Source: Thermus thermophilus HB8
Lineage (GTDB): Bacteria; Deinococcota; Deinococci; Deinococcales; Thermaceae
DNA: 64,000 nucleotides
Reading direction: 5' to 3'
Assembly: GCF_000091545.1 (NCBI RefSeq)
Contig: NC_006461.1
Coordinates: forward strand, 1,116,469-1,180,468
Below are positions 34,342 to 42,358 of the stretch, in pieces. Every line of letters begins with the position of its first letter. Position 1 is the stretch's first letter. Both the position numbers and the translations under genes were made by a program. The notes under the pieces were generated by a model, which did not search any database, was not told the DNA's origin, and worked only from the letters and a program-made list of their open reading frames with translations.

Positions 34342-34862
34342 TTATGCCCCCCTAGGTCAAACCCATAGGCCACTTCCCAGAGCTTAGCCCCACCCAGCTC
34401 AATCTCCCGCTCCCCCAGGAGCACCCCGCCCAGGTGCTCGTAGAAGCCCCGCCCCTTTGGGTTCTCCTTGAGGACCCAGACCAGCATCCGCCCATAGCCC
34501 TCTGCCTGAAGCAGCCGGGCTCCCTCGTGGAACAAGGCCCGCCCCAGGCCCTTACGCTGCCAGGTGGGAAGAACGTAGATGGCCCAAAGCTCCGCGGTGT
34601 AGCCGGGAAAGCCGGAAGCCCGATCCGGCCCGAAGGCGGCGAAGCCCACCACCTCCCCGGACTCGGACTCGGCCACGAAAAGCCGACCGGGCCAGGTGGG
34701 GGTTTTCAGGCGCTGGGCCCACCTCTCCGCCTGCCCCTCGTAGGAAAGCCCCTCCAGGAAGGCCTCCGGCACCACGCCCCGGTAGGTGGCCCGCCAAGTA
34801 TCCACCAGGACCCGAGCCACCCCAGGGAGGTCCTCTAGCCCGGCCCTACGGATCCGCACCAC
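34335..34862 (-). CDS. GNAT-family N-acetyltransferase
   Basis: 175 residues with the GNAT acetyl-CoA motif LPTWQRKGLGRALFHEGARL and the family strand ELWAIYVL, then NPKGRGFYEHLG. The acceptor is unknown. It lies between leuA and cimA in the branched-chain amino acid operon, with the GTG start 25 bases after leuA and AGGA upstream. Its position suggests co-expression but not necessarily a pathway step. Confidence 0.85.
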   Translation of the reverse strand: MVRIRRAGLEDLPGVARVLVDTWRATYRGVVPEAFLEGLSYEGQAERWAQRLKTPTWPGRLFVAESESGEVVGFAAFGPDRASGFPGYTAELWAIYVLPTWQRKGLGRALFHEGARLLQAEGYGRMLVWVLKENPKGRGFYEHLGGVLLGEREIELGGAKLWEVAYGFDLGGHKW

Positions 34863-34887
34863 GGACGCTTCCTAAAAGCCCCCACCC

Positions 34888-36450
34888 CTAGACCCCACGG
34901 TGGACCTCCTCAATGGAGGGCGGGTGCCGGGTGGCCCGGCCCGAGGCGAGCTTCCCGGCGGCGTCCAAAAAGGCCAAGGCGCTCGCCTCAATGATGTCCG
35001 GGGAGACCCCCACCCCCACGGCCTGGAGCTCGCCGAGCCGGAGGCGCACCGTGACCTGGCCCAAGGCCTCGGTGCTCCCCGTGATGGCCTCCACCCGGTA
35101 GAGCTCAAGCTCCGGCCTCAGGCCGATGGCCTCCTGGATGGCCTTGTACACGGCATCCACGGGACCGTCCCCGGTGTGGGTGGCGAGCCTCTCCCCGTCC
35201 GGGGTCTTCACCTTGACCGTGGCCGTGGGCAGGAGCCCGGAGCCCGAGAAAAACTGGACATGCTCCAGCTGGAAGAAGTGGGAGGTGGGCTCCCGCTCGC
35301 TTTCCACCAGGGCCTGGAGCTCCTCGGCGGAAAGGGGCCCCTTCTTCTCGGCGATCTCCTTGAAGCGGGCGAAGAGCTTCTTCACCTCCTCCTCGGAGAG
35401 GTCCTTGTAGCCCAGGTCCTCGAGGGCCTTTTTAAAAGCCGCCCGGCCCGAGTGCTTGCCGAGGACGAGCACGGCGGGCCGCCTCCCGATGAGCTCGGCG
35501 TCCATGATCTCGTAGGTGGCCCGGTGCTTGATGACCCCGTCCTGGTGGATCCCCGACTCGTGGGCGAAGGCGTTGTCCCCCACGATGGCCTTGTTGGGGG
35601 GGACGGGCATCCCGGTGTAGCGCTCCACCAGGCGGCTCACCCGGTAGATCTCCCGGGTGTTGATCCGCGTGTAGGCCTTGTACCAGTCCCGGCGGACGTA
35701 GAGGGCCATGACCACCTCCTCCAGGGCGCAGTTCCCCGCCCGCTCCCCGATGCCGTTGATGGTGCACTCAATCTGGCCCGCCCCGTTCTCCACGCCCGCC
35801 AGGGCGTTGGCCGTGGCCATGCCCAGGTCGTCGTGGGTGTGGGTGGAGATGACCACGTCCCGCCCCCGCACCACCTCGTCCCGGATCCTGCGGATCAGGG
35901 CCCCGTACTCCTGGGGCGTGCCGTAGCCCGTGGTGTCGGGGATGTTGATGGTGGTGGCCCCGGCCTCAATGGCCACCTCGTAAAGCCTCTTGACGAACTC
36001 CCAGTCCGCCCGCATCACGTCCTGGGCGGAGAACTCCACGTCGTCCACGTACCTCCTGGCGTAGCGGACCATTCTATCCGCCATCTCCAGGACCTCCTCC
36101 TCCGTCTTCCTCAGCATGTACTGCAGGTGGACCTTGGAGGCGGAGGTGAAGACGTGGATCCTGGGCTTCTCCGCCTTCTCCAGGGCCTTGGCCGCCTGGT
36201 CAATGTCCAGGGTGTGGGTGCGGGCGAGGGCGGCGATGATGGGGCCCTTGACCTCGGTGGCGATGCGGCGCACCGCCTCAAACTCCATGGGCCCCGATAC
36301 GGGGAAGCCCGCCTCAATGATGTCCACGTTGAGCTGGGCGAGGGCCTGGGCGATCTCCAGCTTCTGGTCCAGGGAGAGGGCCACCCCTGGGCTTTGCTCC
36401 CCGTCCCTGAGCGTGGTGTCAAAGATCCGGATGTGCCGTTCCTTCTCCAT
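34888..36450 (-). CDS. leuA: 2-isopropylmalate synthase
   Basis: 520 residues. FDTTLRDGEQSPGVAL is the LeuA signature, with metal ligands in ISTHTHDDLGMATAN and the GTINGIGER-type loop (ECTINGIGERAGNCALEE). The C-terminal regulatory domain (about 390-520) is present, so feedback inhibition by leucine is expected. It commits 2-oxoisovalerate to leucine. GGGAGGTGA precedes the ATG, and a perfect G/C hairpin separates it from ilvC. Confidence 0.95.
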   Translation of the reverse strand: MEKERHIRIFDTTLRDGEQSPGVALSLDQKLEIAQALAQLNVDIIEAGFPVSGPMEFEAVRRIATEVKGPIIAALARTHTLDIDQAAKALEKAEKPRIHVFTSASKVHLQYMLRKTEEEVLEMADRMVRYARRYVDDVEFSAQDVMRADWEFVKRLYEVAIEAGATTINIPDTTGYGTPQEYGALIRRIRDEVVRGRDVVISTHTHDDLGMATANALAGVENGAGQIECTINGIGERAGNCALEEVVMALYVRRDWYKAYTRINTREIYRVSRLVERYTGMPVPPNKAIVGDNAFAHESGIHQDGVIKHRATYEIMDAELIGRRPAVLVLGKHSGRAAFKKALEDLGYKDLSEEEVKKLFARFKEIAEKKGPLSAEELQALVESEREPTSHFFQLEHVQFFSGSGLLPTATVKVKTPDGERLATHTGDGPVDAVYKAIQEAIGLRPELELYRVEAITGSTEALGQVTVRLRLGELQAVGVGVSPDIIEASALAFLDAAGKLASGRATRHPPSIEEVHRGV

Positions 36451-36477
36451 CTTCCTTCACCTCCCTAAAAGCGCACA

Positions 36478-36497
36478 GGGGCCCCCGAAGGGGCCCC
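36478..36497 (-). other. intercistronic UUCG hairpin between ilvC and leuA
   Basis: GGGGCCCC-TTCG-GGGGCCCC on the minus strand is a perfect 8-bp stem with a stable TTCG tetraloop in the 57-base ilvC-leuA gap. Only a TTTT tract follows 7 bases later, so it may be a weak terminator, an RNA-stability element or a processing boundary. Confidence 0.6.
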
Positions 36498-36507
36498 GTC
36501 CAAGCCC

Positions 36508-37521
36508 TTAGCCTACCTCCTCCATTACCCTGGCCTTGAGGAAGGGCATCATGGCGCGAAGCCTCGAGCCCACCTCCTCAATGGGGTGGGCCGCCCAGCG
36601 CTTGCGGTTGGCCTCCAGAACCGGGCTTCCCACCTGGTTCTCCAGCATCCACTCCCGGGCGAACTCCCCGGACTGGATCTGGCGCAGGATCTCCCGCATG
36701 CGGCGCTTGGTCTCCTCCAGGGGCACGGCGAGGTCGCCCCGGGTGTAGTCCCCGTACTCGGCGGTGTTGGAGATGGAGTAGCGCATCCCCTTAAGCCCCG
36801 CCTCGTAGATGAGGTCCACGATGAGCTTCACCTCGTGGACGGTCTCAAAGTAGGCCATCTCCGGGGGGTAGCCCGCCTCCACCAGGGTCTCAAACCCCGC
36901 CCGGATGAGCCGGGTGAGCCCCCCGCAAAGCACCGCCTGCTCCCCGAAGAGGTCCGTCTCCGTCTCGTCCTTGAAGGTGGTGGCGATGACCCCGGCCCGG
37001 GCCGCCCCGATGGCCTTGGCGTAGGCGAGGGCGGTGGGGAAGGCGCTTCCCGAGGCGTCCTGGTGCACGGCCACGAGGGCCGGGACCCCGCTTCCCTTCT
37101 GGTACTCCGAGCGCACCAAGTGGCCCGGGCCCTTGGGGGCCACCATCCAGACGTCCAGGTCCTTGCGGGGCTTGATCTGGCCGAAGTGGACGTTGAAGCC
37201 GTGGGCGAAGGCCAGGGCCCCGCCCTCCTTGAGGTTGGGCTCCACCTCCTCCCGGTAGACCTGGGCCTGCTTCTCGTCGGGGAGGAGGACCATGACGACG
37301 TCGGCCTCCCGCACCGCCTCGGCCACGGGGAGGACCCTAAGCCCGGCGGCCTCCGCCTTCTCCCAGCTCCTAGACCCTTTGCGCAGGCCCACGCGCACGT
37401 CCACCCCCGAGTCCTTGAGGTTCAGGGCGTGGGCGTGCCCCTGGGAGCCGAAGCCCAAGACCGCCACCTTCTTGCCCAGGATGAAGCCAAGGTCCGCGTC
37501 GTGCTCGTAGTAGATCTTCAT
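36508..37521 (-). CDS. ilvC: ketol-acid reductoisomerase
   Basis: 337-residue class I KARI. LGFGSQGHAHALNLKDSGVD is the NADPH fold, RKGSRSWEKAEAAG the phosphate-binding loop, and the C-terminal helical domain carries the metal ligands (ETDLFGEQAVLCGGL, and KLIVDLIYEAGL). It catalyses the second common step of valine and isoleucine synthesis. Preceded by AAGGAGG at good spacing and overlapping ilvN by 4 bases. Confidence 0.96.
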   Translation of the reverse strand: MKIYYEHDADLGFILGKKVAVLGFGSQGHAHALNLKDSGVDVRVGLRKGSRSWEKAEAAGLRVLPVAEAVREADVVMVLLPDEKQAQVYREEVEPNLKEGGALAFAHGFNVHFGQIKPRKDLDVWMVAPKGPGHLVRSEYQKGSGVPALVAVHQDASGSAFPTALAYAKAIGAARAGVIATTFKDETETDLFGEQAVLCGGLTRLIRAGFETLVEAGYPPEMAYFETVHEVKLIVDLIYEAGLKGMRYSISNTAEYGDYTRGDLAVPLEETKRRMREILRQIQSGEFAREWMLENQVGSPVLEANRKRWAAHPIEEVGSRLRAMMPFLKARVMEEVG

Positions 37522-38030
37522 ACCGCCTCCTTCTTCTCCCGCACCTTCAAGACCCGGTCTCCCCGGCTCATGGCCACCGCGCCGGTGCGCATGACCTCGA
37601 GGATCCCGTAGGGTCTCAAGGCCTCAATAAAGGAGTTGACCTTCTGGGTGTCCCCGGTGAGCTCCAGGATGAGGCTCTTCTGGGCCACGTCCACCACCCT
37701 CGCCCGGAAAGCCTCCTGGATGTCCTTGACGGCGAGGCGCTCCTCGAGGCCCGCCACGTGGACCTTCACCAGGCAGAGCTCCCGCTCCACGTGGGGCTCG
37801 GTGTGGTCCGTGACCTTAAGCACCTCAATGAGCCGGTTAAGCTGCTTCTCCACCTGCTCCAGGGTGCGGTCGTCCCCGGAGACCACGAGGCAGATCCGGG
37901 AAAGCCCCGGCTGGTGGGTGGTGCCCACGGCGAGGCTTTCCAGGTTGAAGCCGCGCCTTGCGAAAAGGCCCGTGATGCGGTTCAAGACCCTGGGGTGGTC
38001 CTGCACCAAAACGGAGATGACGTGCCTCAC
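37518..38030 (-). CDS. ilvN: acetolactate synthase small (regulatory) subunit
   Basis: 170 residues. An N-terminal ACT domain (HVISVLVQDHPRVLNRITGL, FNLESLAVG) is followed by the ALS small-subunit C-terminal domain. It confers activity and valine feedback control on IlvB. The GTG start at 38030 forms a GTGA overlap with the ilvB stop, so synthesis of the two subunits should be coupled. Confidence 0.95.
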   Translation of the reverse strand: MRHVISVLVQDHPRVLNRITGLFARRGFNLESLAVGTTHQPGLSRICLVVSGDDRTLEQVEKQLNRLIEVLKVTDHTEPHVERELCLVKVHVAGLEERLAVKDIQEAFRARVVDVAQKSLILELTGDTQKVNSFIEALRPYGILEVMRTGAVAMSRGDRVLKVREKKEAV

Positions 38031-39715
38031 GCCCCCACCTCCTCCTTCTCCTCGGGAGGCTCGAGGATCATGTCCTCGGCCGCGCCCCCGGCGGGGATCA
38101 TGGGGAAGACCCCCTCCTCCTGGTAGACCTTGAACTCGGCCACCACGGGGCCGTCGGCGTTCAGGACGGCCTCCACCCCCTTCATGAGGTCCTCCTTCCG
38201 CTCCACCCTCACCCCCTTGATCCCGTAGGCCTCGGCGAGGCGGGCGAAGTCGGGGTTGGAGTCCGCCAGGTAGACCTCGCTGTAGCGCTTGGCGTGGAAG
38301 AGGTCCTGCCACTGGCGCACCATGCCCAGGTAGCCGTTGTTCAGGATGACGACCTTCACGTCCAGCTTGTACTTCACCACCGTGGCCAGCTCCTGCAGGG
38401 TCATCTGGAAGGAGCCGTCCCCGTCAAAGTCAATGACGAGCTCCTCAGGGCGGGCGATCTTGGCCCCGATGGCGAAGGGAAGCCCCACCCCCATGGTGCC
38501 GAGGCCCCCACTGGTGAGGAAGCTCCTCGGCCTCGTCACGGGGAAGAACTGGGCGGCGAACATCTGGTGCTGCCCCACCCCCGTGGTGACGATGGCGTGT
38601 CCTCCCGTGGCCTCGTAGAAGGCCCGGATCACCTCCTGGCTCTGCAGGTGGGGCTTGGGCCTGTAGCGCAAGGGGTAGCGGGTGCGCCACTCCTCGAGCT
38701 CCCGCCACCAGGCGGCAAGCCTCAAGGCCTTCGCCCCCTTGAGGAGCTCCTTGAGGACGAGCCTCGAGTCCCCCACGATGGGGATGTGGGTGCGCACCAC
38801 CTTGCCGATCTCGGCGGGGTCTATGTCCACGTGGATGATGGTGTGGGCGTGGGGGGCGAAGCGGGAGACCTTGCCCGTGACCCGGTCGTCAAAGCGGAGG
38901 CCGATGGCGAGGATCACGTCCGCGTGGTGGATGGCCCGGTTGGCGGCCACGGTGCCGTGCATCCCCGGCATCCCGAGCCACAAGGGGTGGTTCCCGGGGA
39001 AGGCCCCGAGGCCCATGAGGGTGGTGATCACGGGAAGCCCCGTCTTCTCGGCGAAGGCGAGGAGCTCGGCGTGGGCGTGCTGCGCCCCACCCCCCACCAT
39101 GAGGACGGGGCGCTCCGCCTTCTCCAGGGCGTCCAGGGCCCTCTCAATCTGCTTGGGGTGCCCCTTCAGGGTGGGCTTGTACCCGGGGAGGTCCAGCTTC
39201 ACGTCAAAGCTCCCCGTGAACTCCGCAAGCTGCACGTCCTTGGGGATGTCAATGAGCACGGGGCCGGGGCGGCCGGTGGCGGCGATGTGGAAGGCCTCCT
39301 TCACCACCCGGGGGATCTCGTTCACGTCCTGGACCAGGTAGTTGTGCTTGGTGATGGGCATGGTAACCCCGGTGACGTCCGCCTCCTGGAAGGCGTCGGT
39401 GCCGATGAGGGCCCGGGGGACGTTCCCGGTGATGGCCACCACCGGGGTGGAGTCCATCATGGCGTCCGCGAGGCCCGTGACCAGGTTCAGGGCCCCGGGG
39501 CCCGAGGTGGCCATGACCACCCCCACCCGGCCTGAGGCGCGGGCGTAGGCGGTGGCCGCATGGACCCCGCCCTGCTCGTGCCGCACCAGGATGTGGCGGA
39601 TGGGGCTGTCGTAGAGGGCGTCGTAGGTGGGCATGATCGCCCCGCCCGGGTGGCCGAAGATCACCTCCACCCCTTCCCGCTCCAGCGCCCTTAAAAGTGC
39701 CTCCGCTCCCTTCAT
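38027..39715 (-). CDS. ilvB: acetolactate synthase large (catalytic) subunit
   Basis: 562-residue thiamine-diphosphate enzyme making acetolactate or acetohydroxybutyrate. The catalytic glutamate is in VRHEQGGVHAA, the FAD-type middle domain follows, and the ThDP motif runs from GDGSFQMTLQELATV to ILNNGYLG. First structural gene of ilvB-ilvN-ilvC-leuA-GNAT-cimA. AAGGAGGGG gives a strong ribosome site, consistent with control by the upstream leader. Confidence 0.96.
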   Translation of the reverse strand: MKGAEALLRALEREGVEVIFGHPGGAIMPTYDALYDSPIRHILVRHEQGGVHAATAYARASGRVGVVMATSGPGALNLVTGLADAMMDSTPVVAITGNVPRALIGTDAFQEADVTGVTMPITKHNYLVQDVNEIPRVVKEAFHIAATGRPGPVLIDIPKDVQLAEFTGSFDVKLDLPGYKPTLKGHPKQIERALDALEKAERPVLMVGGGAQHAHAELLAFAEKTGLPVITTLMGLGAFPGNHPLWLGMPGMHGTVAANRAIHHADVILAIGLRFDDRVTGKVSRFAPHAHTIIHVDIDPAEIGKVVRTHIPIVGDSRLVLKELLKGAKALRLAAWWRELEEWRTRYPLRYRPKPHLQSQEVIRAFYEATGGHAIVTTGVGQHQMFAAQFFPVTRPRSFLTSGGLGTMGVGLPFAIGAKIARPEELVIDFDGDGSFQMTLQELATVVKYKLDVKVVILNNGYLGMVRQWQDLFHAKRYSEVYLADSNPDFARLAEAYGIKGVRVERKEDLMKGVEAVLNADGPVVAEFKVYQEEGVFPMIPAGGAAEDMILEPPEEKEEVGA

Positions 39716-39735
39716 GGACCCCTCCTTAAACTTGA

Positions 39736-39759
39736 AACCCCCGGTTGGCCCGGGGGGTT
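39736..39759 (-). terminator. ilv attenuator terminator hairpin
   Basis: On the minus strand a C6GG run and a CCG5TTT run form a stem of 7-9 bp (one possible bulge) with a short loop, followed by TTTC, just before the ilvB ribosome site. Its 5' arm can instead pair with the CGGGGGGT segment at the end of the leader peptide gene (39789-39796). Confidence 0.65.
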
Positions 39760-39779
39760 ATGGGATGCGCCCTAAAGCG

Positions 39780-39848
39780 CTACGCCCTACCCCCCGCTGG
39801 CCCTACGATTAGGACCAGGGCTAGGGATAGGGCGAGCCCGGAACGCAT
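39780..39848 (-). CDS. ilv operon leader peptide (22 residues, Leu/Val/Ile rich)
   Basis: The ATG at 39848 encodes MRSGLALSLALVLIVGPAGG plus RA. Residues 5-15 hold five Leu, two Val and one Ile, the three products of the pathway. Several Leu codons are CTA, which is uncommon in this G+C-rich genome. The end of the leader overlaps an antiterminator segment, and a terminator follows. This is the organisation of ribosome-mediated attenuation. The start lies close to the -10 box, so it would be translated from a nearly leaderless RNA. Confidence 0.75.
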   Translation of the reverse strand: MRSGLALSLALVLIVGPAGGRA

Positions 39849-39858
39849 CTTGCCGCTA

Positions 39859-39887
39859 AGGATAGCCCCCTAAGGCCTCGGTGTCAA
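39859..39887 (-). promoter_or_regulatory. ilvB operon promoter
   Basis: A perfect TTGACA (39882-39887) and TATCCT (39859-39864) on the minus strand are separated by exactly 17 bases. The -35 box lies inside the last codons of the ypdA-like gene. Predicted start is 3-4 bases before the leader peptide ATG. Confidence 0.75.
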
Positions 39888-40850
39888 GCCCCGCACCCGG
39901 GCGGCGATGGCGGTGAGGGCGGCCCTAGCGTGCTCCCGGCCGTTCTCAATGAAGACGGAGCGGGTGTCGGGCCCGTAGGCGCAGGAGCCCACGGCGAAGA
40001 GGCCGGGAACGGAGGTCTCCCACTCCGGGGAAAGCCAGGGCCTCTCCCCCTCGTAGGCCACCCCCGCCTCCCTAAGGAGGCGGTCTTCCGCCCGGTAGCC
40101 GATGAGAACCACCACGAAGTCGGCGGGCAGGAACTCCCGCCCAGAGGGCCTAGAAAGCCAAAGCCCCTCCGGGGTGATGGCCTCCACCCGGGCCTCCATG
40201 ACCGCCCGGATGCTCCCCTCCTTGACCCGGTTCTCAAAGTCGGGGAGGAGCCAGTACTTCACCGAGGGCCGGACCCACTTTCCCCGGTGGACGAGGGTGA
40301 CCCTCGCCCCGCCGCGGTAGAGGTCCAAGGCCGCCTCCACCGCCGAGTTGGACCCCCCCACCACCGCCACCTCCCGCCCGAAGAAGGGGGCGGCCTCCTC
40401 GTAGCGGTGGAGGACGTGGGGGAGGTCCTCCCCCGGGACGCCCAGGCGGTTCGGGTTCCCGAAGTAGCCCGTGGCCACCACCACGTACCGGGCCGAGAAG
40501 GCCCGCTCCCCCTTGCGGTCTTTGGCCAGGACCTGGAAGGCCCCCTCCCGGCCCCGGATGCTCAGGACCTCGGTGTAGGTGAGGACGCTTAGCCCCTCCC
40601 GCTCCGCCACCCGCTGGTAGTAGAGGAGGGCCTCCTTGCGGGTGGGCTTGGGGCCTTGGGCGACCAAGGGATGGCCCCCGATCTCAATGTTCTTGGCCTC
40701 GGAGAAGAAGACCATGTCCCGGGGAAAGCGGTAGACGGTCTCCGCCACCGTGCCCCGCTCCAGGACCAGGTGGGAGAGGCCGAGCCGCTTGGCCCAAAGG
40801 GCGGCGCAAAGCCCCACGGGACCCGCGCCCACCACGAGGACGTCCACCAT
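39870..40850 (-). CDS. ypdA: YpdA-type bacillithiol-disulfide reductase candidate
   Basis: 326-residue FAD/NADPH oxidoreductase of the thioredoxin-reductase superfamily. GAGPVGLCAALWAKRLGL binds FAD, VVVATGYFGNPNRLG and VVGGSNSAVEAALDL are the second nucleotide site. There is no CxxC redox pair, as in YpdA/Bdr, which reduces bacillithiol disulfide. A bshB1-like gene in this window supports bacillithiol use. TAAACT 7 bases before the ATG gives a leaderless start. The stop lies just 5' of the ilv -10 box. Confidence 0.85.
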   Translation of the reverse strand: MVDVLVVGAGPVGLCAALWAKRLGLSHLVLERGTVAETVYRFPRDMVFFSEAKNIEIGGHPLVAQGPKPTRKEALLYYQRVAEREGLSVLTYTEVLSIRGREGAFQVLAKDRKGERAFSARYVVVATGYFGNPNRLGVPGEDLPHVLHRYEEAAPFFGREVAVVGGSNSAVEAALDLYRGGARVTLVHRGKWVRPSVKYWLLPDFENRVKEGSIRAVMEARVEAITPEGLWLSRPSGREFLPADFVVVLIGYRAEDRLLREAGVAYEGERPWLSPEWETSVPGLFAVGSCAYGPDTRSVFIENGREHARAALTAIAARVRGLTPRP

Positions 40851-40863
40851 GGCCCTGAGTTTA
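40851..40863 (-). promoter_or_regulatory. ypdA leaderless -10 element
   Basis: TAAACT (40858-40863, minus strand) lies 7 bases before the ypdA ATG. Confidence 0.5.
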
Positions 40864-40991
40864 CGGCAACGGACGGGCCTCCCCCGTGGGGTGGCTCACA
40901 AGGGCCCAGACGCTTGGGCCGCGTCCTCGGACCTCCTGGCCTGAAGCTTGAAAAACCTCAAACACGCCTCCCGGTTCTGGATTCCATTCGC

Positions 40992-41007
40992 TAGACTTAA
41001 ACCGAAG
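40992..41007 (+). promoter_or_regulatory. pilin cluster -10 element
   Basis: TAGACT (40992-40997) lies 10 bases before the first pilin ATG at 41008. A clear -35 box is not seen. It could drive all minor pilin genes up to comZ. Confidence 0.4.
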
Positions 41008-41478
41008 ATGACTCGGCGGGGCCTTACCCTTTTGGAGCTCCTGCTGGTCTTGGGCATCCTGGGGGTCTTCCTAGGGCTGGCCCTTCCACTTCTTTCCCCC
41101 AACCGCCTCGCCCTGGACCAGGCCGCCCGCTCCCTCGCCACCCAGGTGACCCGGGCAAGGCTCGAGGCCATCCGCCGGAACGCCTTCGTGGGCCTTCAGG
41201 TGTTCACCGAAGGAGCGGGGGGTTACCTGCTCTTCGTGGACCAAAACGCCAACCGCCGCTACGACCCCGGGGAGGAGTTCGGCGCGACCCGCTTCGGCCA
41301 AGGGAACTGGGCCCGAGTGCGCCTGGACCCGGAGAAGAGCGCCCTCGGCAACATGCCCCTCCTCTTTGACCCCCGGGGCATCCCGGCCAAGCCCATCACC
41401 GCCACGCTCGTCCTCACCTCAGGGGGCGCCACCCGCAAGGTGGTCATCTCCCAGCAGGGCCGGGCCCGCCTGGAGTGA
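41008..41478 (+). CDS. pilA1: type IV minor pilin, GspH/FimT type
   Basis: 156 residues. A short basic leader MTRRG precedes the class III prepilin cleavage site and LTLLELLLVLGILG, with Glu at mature position 5. The rest fits a GspH/FimT domain (TRARLEAIRRNAFVGLQVF, LFVDQNANRRYDPGEEF). Minor pilins of this cluster support piliation and natural transformation in Thermus thermophilus. The ATG at 41008 was chosen because it gives the correct prepilin leader; an extended upstream frame would not. pilA numbering is from memory. Confidence 0.85.
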   Translation: MTRRGLTLLELLLVLGILGVFLGLALPLLSPNRLALDQAARSLATQVTRARLEAIRRNAFVGLQVFTEGAGGYLLFVDQNANRRYDPGEEFGATRFGQGNWARVRLDPEKSALGNMPLLFDPRGIPAKPITATLVLTSGGATRKVVISQQGRARLE

Positions 41479-41532
41479 CCCCCATTTGGGGGATGCGCAC
41501 CCGAGGGCGAGCTCCTAAAGTGGTTTAGCGAA

Positions 41533-42000
41533 ATGGCTCCTTGGGTGAGACACGGCCTCAGCTTGCTGGAACTTCTCGTGGTCCTGGCCGTCCTGGGCAT
41601 CCTGGGCAGCCTTGCTTACACCAACTACAGCACCGCTTACCGCCTCCGGGCGGCGGGGGCCGAGCTCAAGACTTTCCTCCTCGCCGCCCGCACCGAGGCC
41701 ATCCGCAGGGGAACGGGGGTGGCGGTGGTCCCGGAGGGCCGGGGGCTCCTAAGCTGCGTGGACGAAAACCGAAACCGGGCGTGCGATGCGAGGGAAGCTG
41801 TCCTGCGCCGGTTTGACCCGGGAGGGTACGGCGCGGCCCTGGACCTAAGGAGCGGCTTCTCCCCCGGCCTTCGCTTCAACGCCCTGGGGAGGCCCAACAC
41901 GGGAGCGCGCCTGGCCCTGCGCCTGGGCGGGCGGACCCTCACCCTGTGCGTAGCCATGGGAGGAAGGGTGCGGGAGGTGAGTGGGGATGGGTGCCCGTAA
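41533..42000 (+). CDS. pilA2: type IV minor pilin, GspH/FimT type
   Basis: 155 residues. Leader MAPWVRHG then LSLLELLVVLAVLGILGS, with the conserved Glu5. The globular part again has a GspH layout (AARTEAIRRGTGVAVVPEG, CVDENRNRACDAREAVLRRF) and resembles the preceding gene, suggesting duplication. Cysteines in SCVDENRNRAC and LCVAM could form disulfides outside the cell. It follows a short C5A/TG5 hairpin in the gap. No strong Shine-Dalgarno is visible. Confidence 0.83.
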   Translation: MAPWVRHGLSLLELLVVLAVLGILGSLAYTNYSTAYRLRAAGAELKTFLLAARTEAIRRGTGVAVVPEGRGLLSCVDENRNRACDAREAVLRRFDPGGYGAALDLRSGFSPGLRFNALGRPNTGARLALRLGGRTLTLCVAMGGRVREVSGDGCP

Positions 42001-42358
42001 AGGTCTCACCTTACTGGAGGTAATTTTGGCTTTGGGGCTCCTCGCCGTGGTGGTGCTGGCCTTCACCTCCCTGCAGGTGGCAAGCCTACGCGCGGGCCAG
42101 CAGGGTCGGGAGCTCCAGACCGTGGTCCGGGAGATGGAAAACTTTATGGAAAGGCTTAGGCAGGACCCCCAGGGCATCCCCGCCCTTTGCAACGGCGCCC
42201 TAGCCCTCGGGGGAAAACAGGGCACCTGCACCGCTATCCCCTGCAACGTAGCCCAAGACGGCGGCCTCGCCTGCCCCACCGCGGGGGACGTGCGGGCCTT
42301 CCAGGTGGTCCTGAGGGTGGAAGAAAAGCGGCTGGAAACGGTGGTGTATCGGCCATGA
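41987..42358 (+). CDS. pilA3: type IV minor pilin, PilV/GspI type
   Basis: 123 residues. Leader MGARKG then LTLLEVILALGLLAVVVLA with Glu5. The small globular domain has paired cysteines (LCNGALALGGKQGTC, IPCNVAQDGGLAC). I recall a published structure of the HB8 protein from this position that resembled pseudopilin GspI. ATG at 41987 has GGGAGGTGA at 41972-41980; a GTG at 41981 is the alternative. It overlaps the end of the previous gene. Confidence 0.82.
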   Translation: MGARKGLTLLEVILALGLLAVVVLAFTSLQVASLRAGQQGRELQTVVREMENFMERLRQDPQGIPALCNGALALGGKQGTCTAIPCNVAQDGGLACPTAGDVRAFQVVLRVEEKRLETVVYRP

